A DNA stretch of 43,197 bases from Akkermansia sp. Its GTDB lineage: Bacteria; Verrucomicrobiota; Verrucomicrobiia; Verrucomicrobiales; Akkermansiaceae. The notes under the pieces are model-generated. The model made no database searches and was not told where the DNA came from. It saw only the letters and a program-made list of their open reading frames with translations. The position numbers and the translations under genes are program-made. The stretch is from contig JAFVIC010000070.1 of assembly GCA_017477935.1 (NCBI GenBank), forward strand, positions 1-43,197, read 5' to 3'. This document shows, piece by piece, positions 11,502 to 19,962 of the stretch (position 1 is the first letter of the stretch; every line of letters starts with the position of its first letter).

Positions 11502-11863
11502 GTACGTCAGGCATGACACGTAACTGGGGCGGAAGTCCCCAATGAGCCGCTGACAGGGCGGAATCAAATAACCAAAGGCAACTGCGTCACAGTAATGTGG
11601 GGTGGGAAGGAAGCCGGAGGCGAAATACAGACAGGATGAACAAGAACCGAATAGAAGGCCAAAGCGCACGAGGTGAGGCAGCCATGGATGCTCACGCCCG
11701 ATACTCTGTCAAGAGAGCGCATGGTAAATTCGGCTTGCACTGTGTGAAAGCTTCGTGCCAATATCATGAGAGCACCTACGACGTGCGAAAGCGCTGCGGT
11801 GTAATACGTCTGTAGGGTGTCAGCAGAGGACAAAGTACCAATCGAGTTGTCCTTATTTTCCAT
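11502..11863 (+). mobile_element. Group II intron remnant (domains I-III, no RT)
   Basis: From about 11502 (GTACGTCAGGCATGAC) the sequence follows the layout of a bacterial group II intron ribozyme: GCGGAAGTCCCC, then AAAGGCAACTGCGTC, GTGGGAAGGAAGCCGGAGGC, GAACAAGAACCGAATAGAAG and, at 11818-11840, GTCAGCAGAGGACAAAGTAC, the segment that normally precedes the domain IV reading frame. No reverse transcriptase and no domain V or VI sequence follows, so it is a truncated, presumably inactive copy. The insertion directly behind an intrinsic terminator is the known habit of class C (IIC) introns. Recognition is from memory of family sequences. The 3' limit is approximate. Confidence 0.72.
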
Positions 11864-11867
11864 TTCC

Positions 11868-12437
11868 TCATCTCTCGATACAGTCAGTTAATTTAGATAG
11901 TGCATCTTCAACTTCTTGACTTGAACTTATGTTAAGCCAATACGCTTCGATATAATTGTATATCTCACTAGGGTTTTCTGTTATTGCGAACTGATTATTC
12001 CCACAAGTGCACATAAAGAACAGGCGTTTAAGTGGCTGATAAATAAATTTATACTCTCCTGTGTTTTGATCAAACTCCCAACCTATGTACAAACAATACA
12101 CTTTTTCATCCGTATTTCGCGTATAAAAAAAATACTTACCATCAATAATTGAGAATCGAGGAATGGGAATAGTTCTTAATCCCAAATTTTCAGGATTCTT
12201 CATTAATTCGTTGCACATATATACATAAGCTTGCTCCGGTGTATAATTTGCGTTGGCAATAATGGACCTAACCCCACGTCTGCTAGGGTGAAAGTATGAA
12301 GCAGCTCTGAATGTGAAAGGTAAGCAACAAGAAGTTAATGTCAGAGAAAGCAATATCACCCCTGGGATAATTAAAAGAAGAAGTCTTAACTTGGCTTTTA
12401 TCATATCCAATTTCAGCATCAACGTCAACATACTCAT
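11868..12437 (-). CDS. AT-rich lipoprotein-like hypothetical protein
   Basis: The 189-residue product is unrecognised. It has a long hydrophobic signal (residues 16-35) ending LTLTSCC, a likely lipobox, then a soluble domain rich in Tyr, Asn and Ile (TPEQAYVYMCNELMKNPENL). Later ATGs at 12419 and 12404 also precede the signal. Position 12437 is preferred because a good promoter puts its -10 only 7 nt before it, as for other leaderless genes here. Base composition is far more AT-rich than the flanks, suggesting foreign origin. It points toward the group II intron remnant and ends 5 nt from its estimated edge. A role as a surface or periplasmic lipoprotein is inferred only from the signal. Confidence 0.65.
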   Translation of the reverse strand: MSMLTLMLKLDMIKAKLRLLLLIIPGVILLSLTLTSCCLPFTFRAASYFHPSRRGVRSIIANANYTPEQAYVYMCNELMKNPENLGLRTIPIPRFSIIDGKYFFYTRNTDEKVYCLYIGWEFDQNTGEYKFIYQPLKRLFFMCTCGNNQFAITENPSEIYNYIEAYWLNISSSQEVEDALSKLTDCIER

Positions 12438-12444
12438 GCACCCA

Positions 12445-12473
12445 CATTTACCTTGTTTTTATTTATTTGTCAA
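12445..12473 (-). promoter_or_regulatory. Promoter of the AT-rich lipoprotein gene
   Basis: On the minus strand a perfect TTGACA (12468-12473) and TAAATG (12445-12450) are 17 nt apart. Only 7 nt lie between the -10 and the ATG at 12437, so a leaderless mRNA is predicted. Confidence 0.55.
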
Positions 12474-12512
12474 GCAGCTTTTGTCTTTCGTTTGTAACTT
12501 TGTTTTCATAAT

Positions 12513-12611
12513 GCGCTATTTCTAAGCGCTTTACAACGAAAGAAACTTTCGACTCCCATTGACGACCCTTCGCGGGCGTTATTTCGATAAGAGATAACGC
12601 CCGCGATTTTT
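12513..12611 (+). ncRNA. Candidate small RNA of three hairpins ending in a terminator
   Basis: Three stem-loops follow one another: GCGCT/AGCGC (12513-12529), CGAAAG/CTTTCG (12537-12551) and a perfect 13-bp stem TCGCGGGCGTTAT/ATAACGCCCGCGA (12570-12606), the last followed by TTTTT. No gene on the plus strand needs this terminator: the nearest upstream gene is on the other strand. Only a weak promoter-like sequence (around 12488-12512) is seen, so this is a structural candidate, not an established RNA. Confidence 0.3.
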
Positions 12612-12778
12612 GTTTGTAAATCGCTCAATTTACGGCACTTAACGCGCACTTCGCTGCAAGCTTTACTCCCGGAATCCGGCAGATTTCAGCTCCACTCTAC
12701 CCCTTTTCTACAACATCAGGCACTCCTGAGCACTCCGCACTTCGTGACCCACTTTGGCTTATATCAAAGGGAGTCGAA
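12548..12778. repeat. Inverted repeats bounding a 231-bp non-coding segment
   Basis: TTCGACTCCCATTGA at 12548-12562 and the reverse complement of TTCGACTCCCTTTGA at 12764-12778 match at 14 of 15 positions. The enclosed segment has no gene. The repeat resembles the T-arm/3' end of tRNA genes, or could be the ends of a small non-autonomous element. The rest of the gene-free stretch 12474-12990 holds only the hairpins and short repeats listed here. Confidence 0.4.
12570..12611 (+). terminator. Strong 13-bp intrinsic terminator
   Basis: TCGCGGGCGTTAT (12570-12582) pairs fully with ATAACGCCCGCGA (12594-12606), the loop is 11 nt, and a run of five T follows on the plus strand. Confidence 0.7.
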
Positions 12779-12881
12779 TGTACTGGTAGTCTTCGATTAT
12801 CAATAGTCAATCGTGTAGGTTCTTTCTACCGTTCCGACAAAATATGTCCAGACAAAATTTGGGTCAACACCAAAATATTGG

Positions 12882-12915
12882 GCTATTGAGGATTTTTTGC
12901 TATTGGGGATTTTCT
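12882..12915. repeat. Two-copy 17-bp tandem repeat
   Basis: gctattgaggatttttt is directly followed by gctattggggattttct, matching at 15 of 17 positions. It lies in AT-rich non-coding sequence just downstream of the ftsQ stop. Confidence 0.5.
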
Positions 12916-12990
12916 GCTCTCTCTTATGCCATTTTTGCCTTCGTTTTCTACTGCGAGAATGGGACATGCCCACACTTTATAACGAAGAGC

Positions 12991-13929
12991 CTATTTTTTG
13001 TCGTCTTCCTGCTTTTGCTGTTCTGCCGCCGGGGCGGCAGAATCGGCGTAGATGACAGCCGGATTGATTTTGGGGATGACGTTGGCGCTGCGCAGGGGGC
13101 GGCCCACTACGCGTGAGTGTTCCAGCAGCATGGCCAGGCGTGCCAGCTGGTCTTTGATTTCGTACGCCTGCATAATCACCTCGGTTCCGTTCTCCAGCGT
13201 GAGCACGATTTTCCACTCCTTGGGGCAGAAAATTTCGCTGATAGCGGGAATTTCCGTCAGGGTGTAGGCATTGACGGCCGAAATCAGTTCTTTAATCGGG
13301 CGGCAGCGTGACTCGCTGATGGTGGCACCGGGTTCGATGGCGCGCACATCCTCCGGTTGCAGGTACCAGGTCGGCACATTCATGAAGTTGAGGTGGTAAT
13401 CCTCCACCACCGGAAAGAGCACCCCCTTGGGGTCCATGAACATGCGCGTGCGGTTGCCTGTTTCGGCGGCACTCTCCATTTCGACATAAACGACCGGTAT
13501 GCGTTCATCGATTTCGATATGCAGGGTTTCAGGCATTTCGGCACGTATGCTGGCATCCGCAATACAGGGGTGTGACTTGAGGGTTTCGAGCATGCCGCTT
13601 ACGTCAAGCGTGGCCATGTTCACGGAGTTTTCAATCCCGAGTATCTTCATGGCCTGTGAGTGTGATATCACCCCGTGGCGTGACACATAGCTGATGTTGT
13701 CAATGCTCAGGTTATAAGCCTTCTCGAGCATGTAATTGACACCATACCATATTCCCCATACCACAGGCGCCGCACACAGGGCTATCAGGAACCAGCGCCG
13801 CAGCCTGCGCAGCCCGCGCTTGAGCGCCAGCATGCTGAAAAGGCGGTCTTTGAGCGAGAGCGCCTTTTCCAGCAGCTGTACGTTCTGCTTTTCGTTGCGG
13901 TATTTGTTCCGGGGCTTCATGTGGGCCAT
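12991..13929 (-). CDS. ftsQ: Cell division protein FtsQ
   Basis: This 312-residue, single-pass inner-membrane protein belongs to the divisome, where FtsQ joins FtsB/FtsL. A basic cytosolic head is followed by one membrane segment (residues 47-68, FLIALCAAPVVWGIWYGVNY). A POTRA domain follows (VSRHGVISHSQAMKILGIEN ... CIADASIRAEMPETLHIEID, with the usual ERIPVVYVE strand), then the FtsQ domain (DPKGVLFPV, VPTWYLQPE). The C-terminus is a Lys/Glu/Gln-rich tail. The ATG overlaps the ddl stop by one base (TGATG). Unlike a standard dcw cluster, no ftsA or ftsZ follows; the gene ends at an AT-rich accessory patch. Confidence 0.9.
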   Translation of the reverse strand: MAHMKPRNKYRNEKQNVQLLEKALSLKDRLFSMLALKRGLRRLRRWFLIALCAAPVVWGIWYGVNYMLEKAYNLSIDNISYVSRHGVISHSQAMKILGIENSVNMATLDVSGMLETLKSHPCIADASIRAEMPETLHIEIDERIPVVYVEMESAAETGNRTRMFMDPKGVLFPVVEDYHLNFMNVPTWYLQPEDVRAIEPGATISESRCRPIKELISAVNAYTLTEIPAISEIFCPKEWKIVLTLENGTEVIMQAYEIKDQLARLAMLLEHSRVVGRPLRSANVIPKINPAVIYADSAAPAAEQQKQEDDKK

Positions 13930-14879
13930 CAGCCGCGCGGCTGGTTGAGGGATATCTCAGCTATGCGGGAGCAGAGCTCGCCGAAGCTGATGCCGACGGC
14001 CGCAGCGGCCTTCGGGAAGAGTGAGGCACCGGTCATGCCGGGAATGGTGTTGATTTCCAGCACATAGGGCTTACCCTCAGCGGTGAGCAGCACATCCACA
14101 CGCCCGTATACTTCCACATTGAGCGCTTGATAGGCAGCCAGAGCCGCGGCCTGCACGGCCTTGGTTTCTTCTTCGCTGATGTCAGCGGGGCAAATGTAGT
14201 CGGAACCCACGCCGCCGGAAAGTGCAGGGTACTTGTTGGCGAAGTCGTAGAAACCCTCGCGCGGGGCAATGTGAATGACAGGCAGAGCCGTGCCGTTGAA
14301 AATGGCTACGGTGAGTTCTTTGCCGTCGATGTATTCCTCCACCAGTATATCGGTGCCGTATTTAGCGGCTTCTGCCACGGCGGCCGGCAGTTCTTCGGCG
14401 GTTTTGACGATACTCACCCCCACCGACGAGCCTTCGCACGGGGGTTTGATAACGCAGGGTACGCCGATGGTCGGCATGGCTCCGGAGGGTATCACCTCAT
14501 CTGCCGGGGTGGGTACTCCGGCTGCAAAAAAGGCCTTTTTGGTGAGGATTTTGTCGAAACAGTTGCGGCTTGTCGCGGAACCGGCACCCGTGTAGGGTAT
14601 ACCGAGCTCTTCGAGGTAGGTCTGCAGGCCGCCGTCTTCACCGTAGGTGCCGTGAATCATGTTGTAGCAGAGCTCGGTTCCTTCAGGGATAGCCGGGCGC
14701 TCGCTGTCCACCACCACGGGGGTGACGTTGGTGAATCCTTCTGCGCGCAGGGCCTCCAGCACTGCGTTACCCGAGACCAACGAAACTTCGCGCTCGGAAC
14801 CGGGGCCACCCATCAGCAGGGCAATGGCCGTGTCTTTGGTCAGTGTCTTCATGTGTTGCTTTGCTATGTGTTTGCTCAT
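13929..14879 (-). CDS. ddl: D-alanine--D-alanine ligase
   Basis: This 316-residue ATP-grasp enzyme makes the D-Ala-D-Ala dipeptide for peptidoglycan. Seen are MGGPGSEREVSLVSGNAVLE, the ATP loop CEGSSVGVSIVKTAE, VEEYIDGKELTVAIFNG and the metal-binding EINTIPGMTGASLFPKA. The start at 14879 overlaps the murC-murB stop as TGATG, which supports it over the internal Met at 14852, although the first nine residues add little to the fold. It lies between murC-murB and ftsQ in one coupled operon. Confidence 0.95.
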   Translation of the reverse strand: MSKHIAKQHMKTLTKDTAIALLMGGPGSEREVSLVSGNAVLEALRAEGFTNVTPVVVDSERPAIPEGTELCYNMIHGTYGEDGGLQTYLEELGIPYTGAGSATSRNCFDKILTKKAFFAAGVPTPADEVIPSGAMPTIGVPCVIKPPCEGSSVGVSIVKTAEELPAAVAEAAKYGTDILVEEYIDGKELTVAIFNGTALPVIHIAPREGFYDFANKYPALSGGVGSDYICPADISEEETKAVQAAALAAYQALNVEVYGRVDVLLTAEGKPYVLEINTIPGMTGASLFPKAAAAVGISFGELCSRIAEISLNQPRG

Positions 14880-17179
14880 CAGAACTCTGCTTCGCGGTCG
14901 CCCACCACCTGTACTTCCGTGCGCAGGGTGATGCCTCGCTCCGTTTTAGCCTTGTGTCGAATGTAGTCGATGAGTTCCGTCACATCGGTGGCTTTCGCCT
15001 TACCGATGTTGACGATGAAGTTGGCGTGTTTGGGGGAAATCCGGGCGCCGCCGATGGTGTAGCCTTTCAGCCCCATTTCATCGATGAGTTTGCCTGCGGG
15101 GATTTCAGCGGGGTTCACGAAGGTGCAGCCCGCGCTGGGTTCTACCGGTTGCGAGGCCTTGCGGCGTTCGCGGCTTTCTTCCGTGGTCTGTTCGATTTCA
15201 GCGGGGTTACCGGGGGTGCCGCAGAAGGTGGCCTGCATGACGATATTGTGCTCGAAATCAGGTATGAGCCTGTATTGAGCAGGGCGCATGTTGTCTTTGC
15301 TGAACTCTACAATGTCGCCGTCATCATTGAGCGCCAGAGCGGAACAGAATACGCTCCACATATCGCCGCCCATGGCACCGGCATTCTGCCGCAGGCTGCC
15401 GCCCACGTAACCGGGTATGCCGTCCATCCACTCAAAGCCGCTAATCCCGTTCTGGGCGGCAAAGGCAGCGAGCTTTTTCAGCTTCACACCGGCACCGGCA
15501 ATGATTTTGTTGCCGCGCAGTTCGAGTTTCTGGAATTCACCGGCGGCGGGGTGAATAACCGCACCGCGGATACCGCCTTCGCGCACGATGAGGTTGGAGC
15601 CGCGCCCCACAGTGTGCACGGGGATGTTGCGATCCTTGAAGAAATTGACCACAGCCTGCATGCGCTCAAAGGTATCCGGCTCAATCCAATACTGCGCTTC
15701 ACCGCCAACGCCTACGGTGGTGTGACGGCTCATGGGTTCATACAGACGGCAGGTGAAGTCATTGCCGCATTCCTGCTGCATTTCAGCCAGCACGCGCAGG
15801 TCGGCCGCTATCTTTTTGCCTGCCTCGTGCACATTGCCTGCGCCCAGGGTGATAAAGAGGTCGCCCGGGCGAAGAATGTTGCCCACCTTGTGGTGTGCCA
15901 GTGCCAGGTTGGGCAGGAATTCGGCGTCCACGGGGCCGTTTTCCAGCACGGCATCTACAATTGTCTGCCCGCTGATGCCCGGGATGGGCGGCTCGCTGGC
16001 GGGGTACACATCGGCCACATACAGCTTGTCGACATTCTGCAGCACGCGCCCGAAATCATCGCGCAGCAACTGGGTGCGGGTGTAGCGGTGCGGCTGGAAC
16101 AGCACGATAAGGCGCTCCGGTTTCAGGCTCTGGGCGGTCTGCAGGGTGGCGGCAATCTCGGTCGGGTGGTGGCCGTAGTCATCCACGATGCGGTAGTCGC
16201 GGGAAAGGTACTTCGTCTCGAAACGACGGCGGGCACCGGCGAAGCTCACCAGGCCGCGCGTGATACTGGCGAAGTCACAGCCCAGCTCCAGCGCCAGCGC
16301 CGTGGCGGCCAGGGAGTTAAGCACGTTGTGGCGACCGGGTATACCCAGCTCCACACGACCCAAGGGGCTGCCTTTGTAATTGATGGTGTAGAGGGTACGG
16401 CCGCGCTTCACCGTTACATCGGTGGCGGTGTAGTCGGCATCTTGCCAGCCGTAGGAAATGGTGTTCGGGTACTGGGAGCACACATCGGCTGCGCCGGCAT
16501 CGGTCTTGCAGTAGATGAGCTTGCCGCGGGTTTGGCGGCACAGACGGTGGAACACGCTCTTGATGTGGTCGAGGTCGCGGTAGAAATCCAGGTGCTCGGC
16601 CTCAATGTTGAGGATGATGCTGTGTTCAGGAATGTAGTTCACCAGGGTGCCGTCACTTTCATCGCCCTCGGCTACCAGGTATTCGCTGTCCTGGGTCCAG
16701 TGCGCATTCGCACCCAGCACGGGGATTTCAGCGCCGACGTAGTGGCAGGGGCGCATGCGCCCTTCGCGCAGCAGGTGAGCGCTCATGGCGGAGGTGGTGG
16801 TTTTGCCGTGCGTGCCGGCTACCACAACCCCCTTCTTATTGTTCAGGATGGCGGCCAGGCACTCGGCGCGGCGCAGGCACAGGCAGCCGTTCTGACGGGC
16901 CGCGACCAGAGCTACGTTATCTTCGCGGATGGCGCTCGAATAGATGACTACCTCCGCATCACTCACGGCAGCGGCACTGTGGGGGCATGAAAAAACCAGC
17001 CCGGCCTGTTGCAGCCGCTCCGTTTCATCGCTCGTTACACGGTCGCAACCGCTTACACGGTGCCCCATTTCGAGCAACATGCGAGCCAGGCCACTCATGC
17101 CGGCACCGGCTACTCCTATGAGATGTATGCGTACGGGGTTATCCCGATCCAGAAGCCTTTTGCGTAACTGTTCAATCAT
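14879..17179 (-). CDS. murC-murB: MurC-MurB fusion (UDP-MurNAc:Ala ligase / UDP-MurNAc reductase)
   Basis: One 766-residue protein carries two steps of peptidoglycan precursor synthesis. Residues 1 to about 465 are MurC (IHLIGVAGAGMSGLARMLLE, ATP loop GTHGKTTTSAM at 122-132, DDYGHHPTEIAATL at 333-346), which adds L-Ala to UDP-MurNAc. Residues about 475-766 are MurB (GRGSNLIVREGGIRGAVI, GIPGYVGGSLRQNAGAMGG), the FAD/NADPH reductase of UDP-GlcNAc-enolpyruvate. The loop that carries the catalytic Ser in E. coli MurB reads PSAGCTFVNP, with Cys685 at that position. The frame is continuous. A promoter lies 14 nt before the ATG. It leads the murC-murB, ddl, ftsQ operon. Confidence 0.95.
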   Translation of the reverse strand: MIEQLRKRLLDRDNPVRIHLIGVAGAGMSGLARMLLEMGHRVSGCDRVTSDETERLQQAGLVFSCPHSAAAVSDAEVVIYSSAIREDNVALVAARQNGCLCLRRAECLAAILNNKKGVVVAGTHGKTTTSAMSAHLLREGRMRPCHYVGAEIPVLGANAHWTQDSEYLVAEGDESDGTLVNYIPEHSIILNIEAEHLDFYRDLDHIKSVFHRLCRQTRGKLIYCKTDAGAADVCSQYPNTISYGWQDADYTATDVTVKRGRTLYTINYKGSPLGRVELGIPGRHNVLNSLAATALALELGCDFASITRGLVSFAGARRRFETKYLSRDYRIVDDYGHHPTEIAATLQTAQSLKPERLIVLFQPHRYTRTQLLRDDFGRVLQNVDKLYVADVYPASEPPIPGISGQTIVDAVLENGPVDAEFLPNLALAHHKVGNILRPGDLFITLGAGNVHEAGKKIAADLRVLAEMQQECGNDFTCRLYEPMSRHTTVGVGGEAQYWIEPDTFERMQAVVNFFKDRNIPVHTVGRGSNLIVREGGIRGAVIHPAAGEFQKLELRGNKIIAGAGVKLKKLAAFAAQNGISGFEWMDGIPGYVGGSLRQNAGAMGGDMWSVFCSALALNDDGDIVEFSKDNMRPAQYRLIPDFEHNIVMQATFCGTPGNPAEIEQTTEESRERRKASQPVEPSAGCTFVNPAEIPAGKLIDEMGLKGYTIGGARISPKHANFIVNIGKAKATDVTELIDYIRHKAKTERGITLRTEVQVVGDREAEF

Positions 17180-17193
17180 AGCTCTTACGTGTT

Positions 17194-17221
17194 ATTATAT
17201 ACGTTTGTGTCCCACAATCAA
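17194..17221 (-). promoter_or_regulatory. Promoter of murC-murB operon
   Basis: On the minus strand TTGATT (17216-17221) and TATAAT (17194-17199) are 16 nt apart. The ATG at 17179 lies 14 nt from the -10, so the leader would be about 8 nt. Confidence 0.55.
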
Positions 17222-17515
17222 GCCAAATGTCGCACCGGTAAACGGCGTTTCGCTGCAATTAACTCAATATGAGCTTATTGTGGTATTGTGTCGAATTCGT
17301 GAAAGTAGGCGTTTCTCATTACTTTTCTTAACAGTTCGTGCGGATGGGCACTTGACGGCCGAAGGTGAGGCGCCGCGCGCGATTCGTCCCCCGGGATTCG
17401 TCTTTCGTCTATTGCTCACCCAATTGCTGTTTGCCGGGGGGACTGACGGGATGATGATTTTGCCGGCTTATAACTACTATACGCCTTTGTTTATCAGTTT
17501 TTTCGGCTTTTGACC
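17222..17515. other. Gene-free stretch between divergent promoters
   Basis: This 294-nt stretch holds no gene, RNA fold or repeat that I can support. A 20-codon open frame (17451-17513) exists but has no ribosome site or promoter. Confidence 0.4.
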
Positions 17516-17544
17516 TTTACATTTTCCTGAGGGCATGTTATATT
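17516..17544 (+). promoter_or_regulatory. Promoter of the small anchored protein gene
   Basis: TTTACA (17516-17521), 17 nt, TATATT (17539-17544). The ATG at 17564 is 19 nt downstream of the -10. Confidence 0.5.
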
Positions 17545-17563
17545 TCCCCTGAGCCTGAGTAGT

Positions 17564-17983
17564 ATGATGAGGTCAAAAATGCTGATTATCTGTGTTTTGT
17601 TGCTGATAGCCGGGTGGTATGTATACCGAAACTACTATGAGGTGAGGCCGGTGGATGAGAGCGGGCTCCTCAGTCCCGGCGAGATGGGGCCTATGACGGA
17701 TAGCTGTGTGGATGCCGATGGCTCCGGTTACATGAAAATACCGCTGCGTGGTACACCTCTGCGTGTGGTGTTTTACGAAATGTCGTGGGCAGGAAATGAG
17801 GTCACAACCAAGCTTTACTCCCGCCCGGCAGAGGGGCGAGAATGGGCTGTATTGTCCCTCGACGGTCAGTTGATTGTTAAGTTCAGGGTTCCCGCGGAAT
17901 TGTTTGCTGCCCGAGAGCCGGTGCGCGTGGGTACGGGTGGCTTGTACCATACATATCGCGGTGTTATTCGGCAGAATCCGTGA
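17564..17983 (+). CDS. Small membrane-anchored or secreted hypothetical protein
   Basis: The 139-residue product begins with a hydrophobic segment (residues 5-20, KMLIICVLLLIAGWYV) that could be a signal peptide or an anchor. A soluble domain of about 110 residues follows, with beta-strand-like alternation (YMKIPLRGTPLRVVFYEMSW). No known family is recognised. It has its own promoter, is transcribed toward the atp operon, and may share the hairpin at 18014-18040 as terminator. A second ATG (17567) directly follows the first; either may be used. Confidence 0.6.
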   Translation: MMRSKMLIICVLLLIAGWYVYRNYYEVRPVDESGLLSPGEMGPMTDSCVDADGSGYMKIPLRGTPLRVVFYEMSWAGNEVTTKLYSRPAEGREWAVLSLDGQLIVKFRVPAELFAAREPVRVGTGGLYHTYRGVIRQNP

Positions 17984-18008
17984 GTGTGCCGTAGGCTCGG
18001 TATACGGT

Positions 18009-18040
18009 AAAAAAACAGCGAACCGGTGTGGTTCGCTGTT
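18009..18040 (-). terminator. Terminator of atp operon (perhaps bidirectional)
   Basis: An 11-bp perfect stem (aacagcgaacc 18014-18024 with ggttcgctgtt 18030-18040) is followed on the minus strand by seven consecutive T, two of them at the stem base. It lies 23 nt beyond the atpC stop and faces the plus-strand gene ending at 17983. Confidence 0.85.
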
Positions 18041-18063
18041 GAAAAGGTGATGGGGTATCGCGC

Positions 18064-18486
18064 TCAGTGTCTGTTCTTCTTCTTGCGGCTGTATTCGAGC
18101 ATGGAGAGCTGCTTGGCAAGTTGTGCTGCGAGGTAGGTCTGCTCCTGTCGGGAGAGAACGGTACCACTGTTACGCAGGGCTGCCTGAGCTCGCTCGATAG
18201 CGGCCTCGACCGCTGAGGTGTCGATTTCACCGGCGGCCAGAGCTGTATCGGTCACCAGCAGAACCTCCTGCTGCTCGACCTGCAGAAAGCCGCCGCCCAC
18301 GAAGAGGCTCTGCGCTTCGCCACCTACGGGCTTATAAGTGAGCTCGCCGTTATCCACTGCCGCAATCAAGTCAGCGTGGCCGGGCAGTATCTCCATCTCG
18401 CCCGCTACGGCGGGCAGGTGAATGGAGCTCACCTCCGCCTGCAGGGCCGTGCGAATGGGGGTGATAATTCTGAAGTTCAGGGCCAT
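18064..18486 (-). CDS. atpC: ATP synthase epsilon subunit
   Basis: This 140-residue central-stalk subunit of F1 limits wasteful ATP hydrolysis and links gamma to the c-ring. The N-terminal beta-sandwich is recognisable (MALNFRIITPIRTALQAEVS, LPAVAGEMEILPGHADLIAA) and a short helical C-terminal domain with an Arg/Lys-rich end follows. It is the last gene of the operon, 5 nt behind atpD, and is followed by a strong terminator. Confidence 0.95.
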   Translation of the reverse strand: MALNFRIITPIRTALQAEVSSIHLPAVAGEMEILPGHADLIAAVDNGELTYKPVGGEAQSLFVGGGFLQVEQQEVLLVTDTALAAGEIDTSAVEAAIERAQAALRNSGTVLSRQEQTYLAAQLAKQLSMLEYSRKKKNRH

Positions 18487-18491
18487 GGCGC

Positions 18492-19916
<1,425 letters not shown>

Positions 19917-19962
19917 TTAAGATGTTATATTGTGTATTTGAAAATGGTTGTCGGCGCGTGAA

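Noticed and set aside
12438..12990. Group II intron domain V on the far side of the lipoprotein gene
   Set aside because: The strong hairpin at 12570-12606 lacks the catalytic AGC triad and the typical loop of domain V, so it was not taken as the intron 3' end.
12844..13116. 90-codon plus-strand open frame with a hydrophobic middle
   Set aside because: Its second half is antisense to ftsQ, the first half includes the AT-rich tandem repeat, and there is no promoter or ribosome site.
14843..16990. 715-codon plus-strand open frame
   Set aside because: It lies antisense to murC-murB, whose identity is certain.
17451..17513. 20-codon frame MMILPAYNYYTPLFISFFGF
   Set aside because: No promoter or ribosome site and no conserved context; kept only as a remark.
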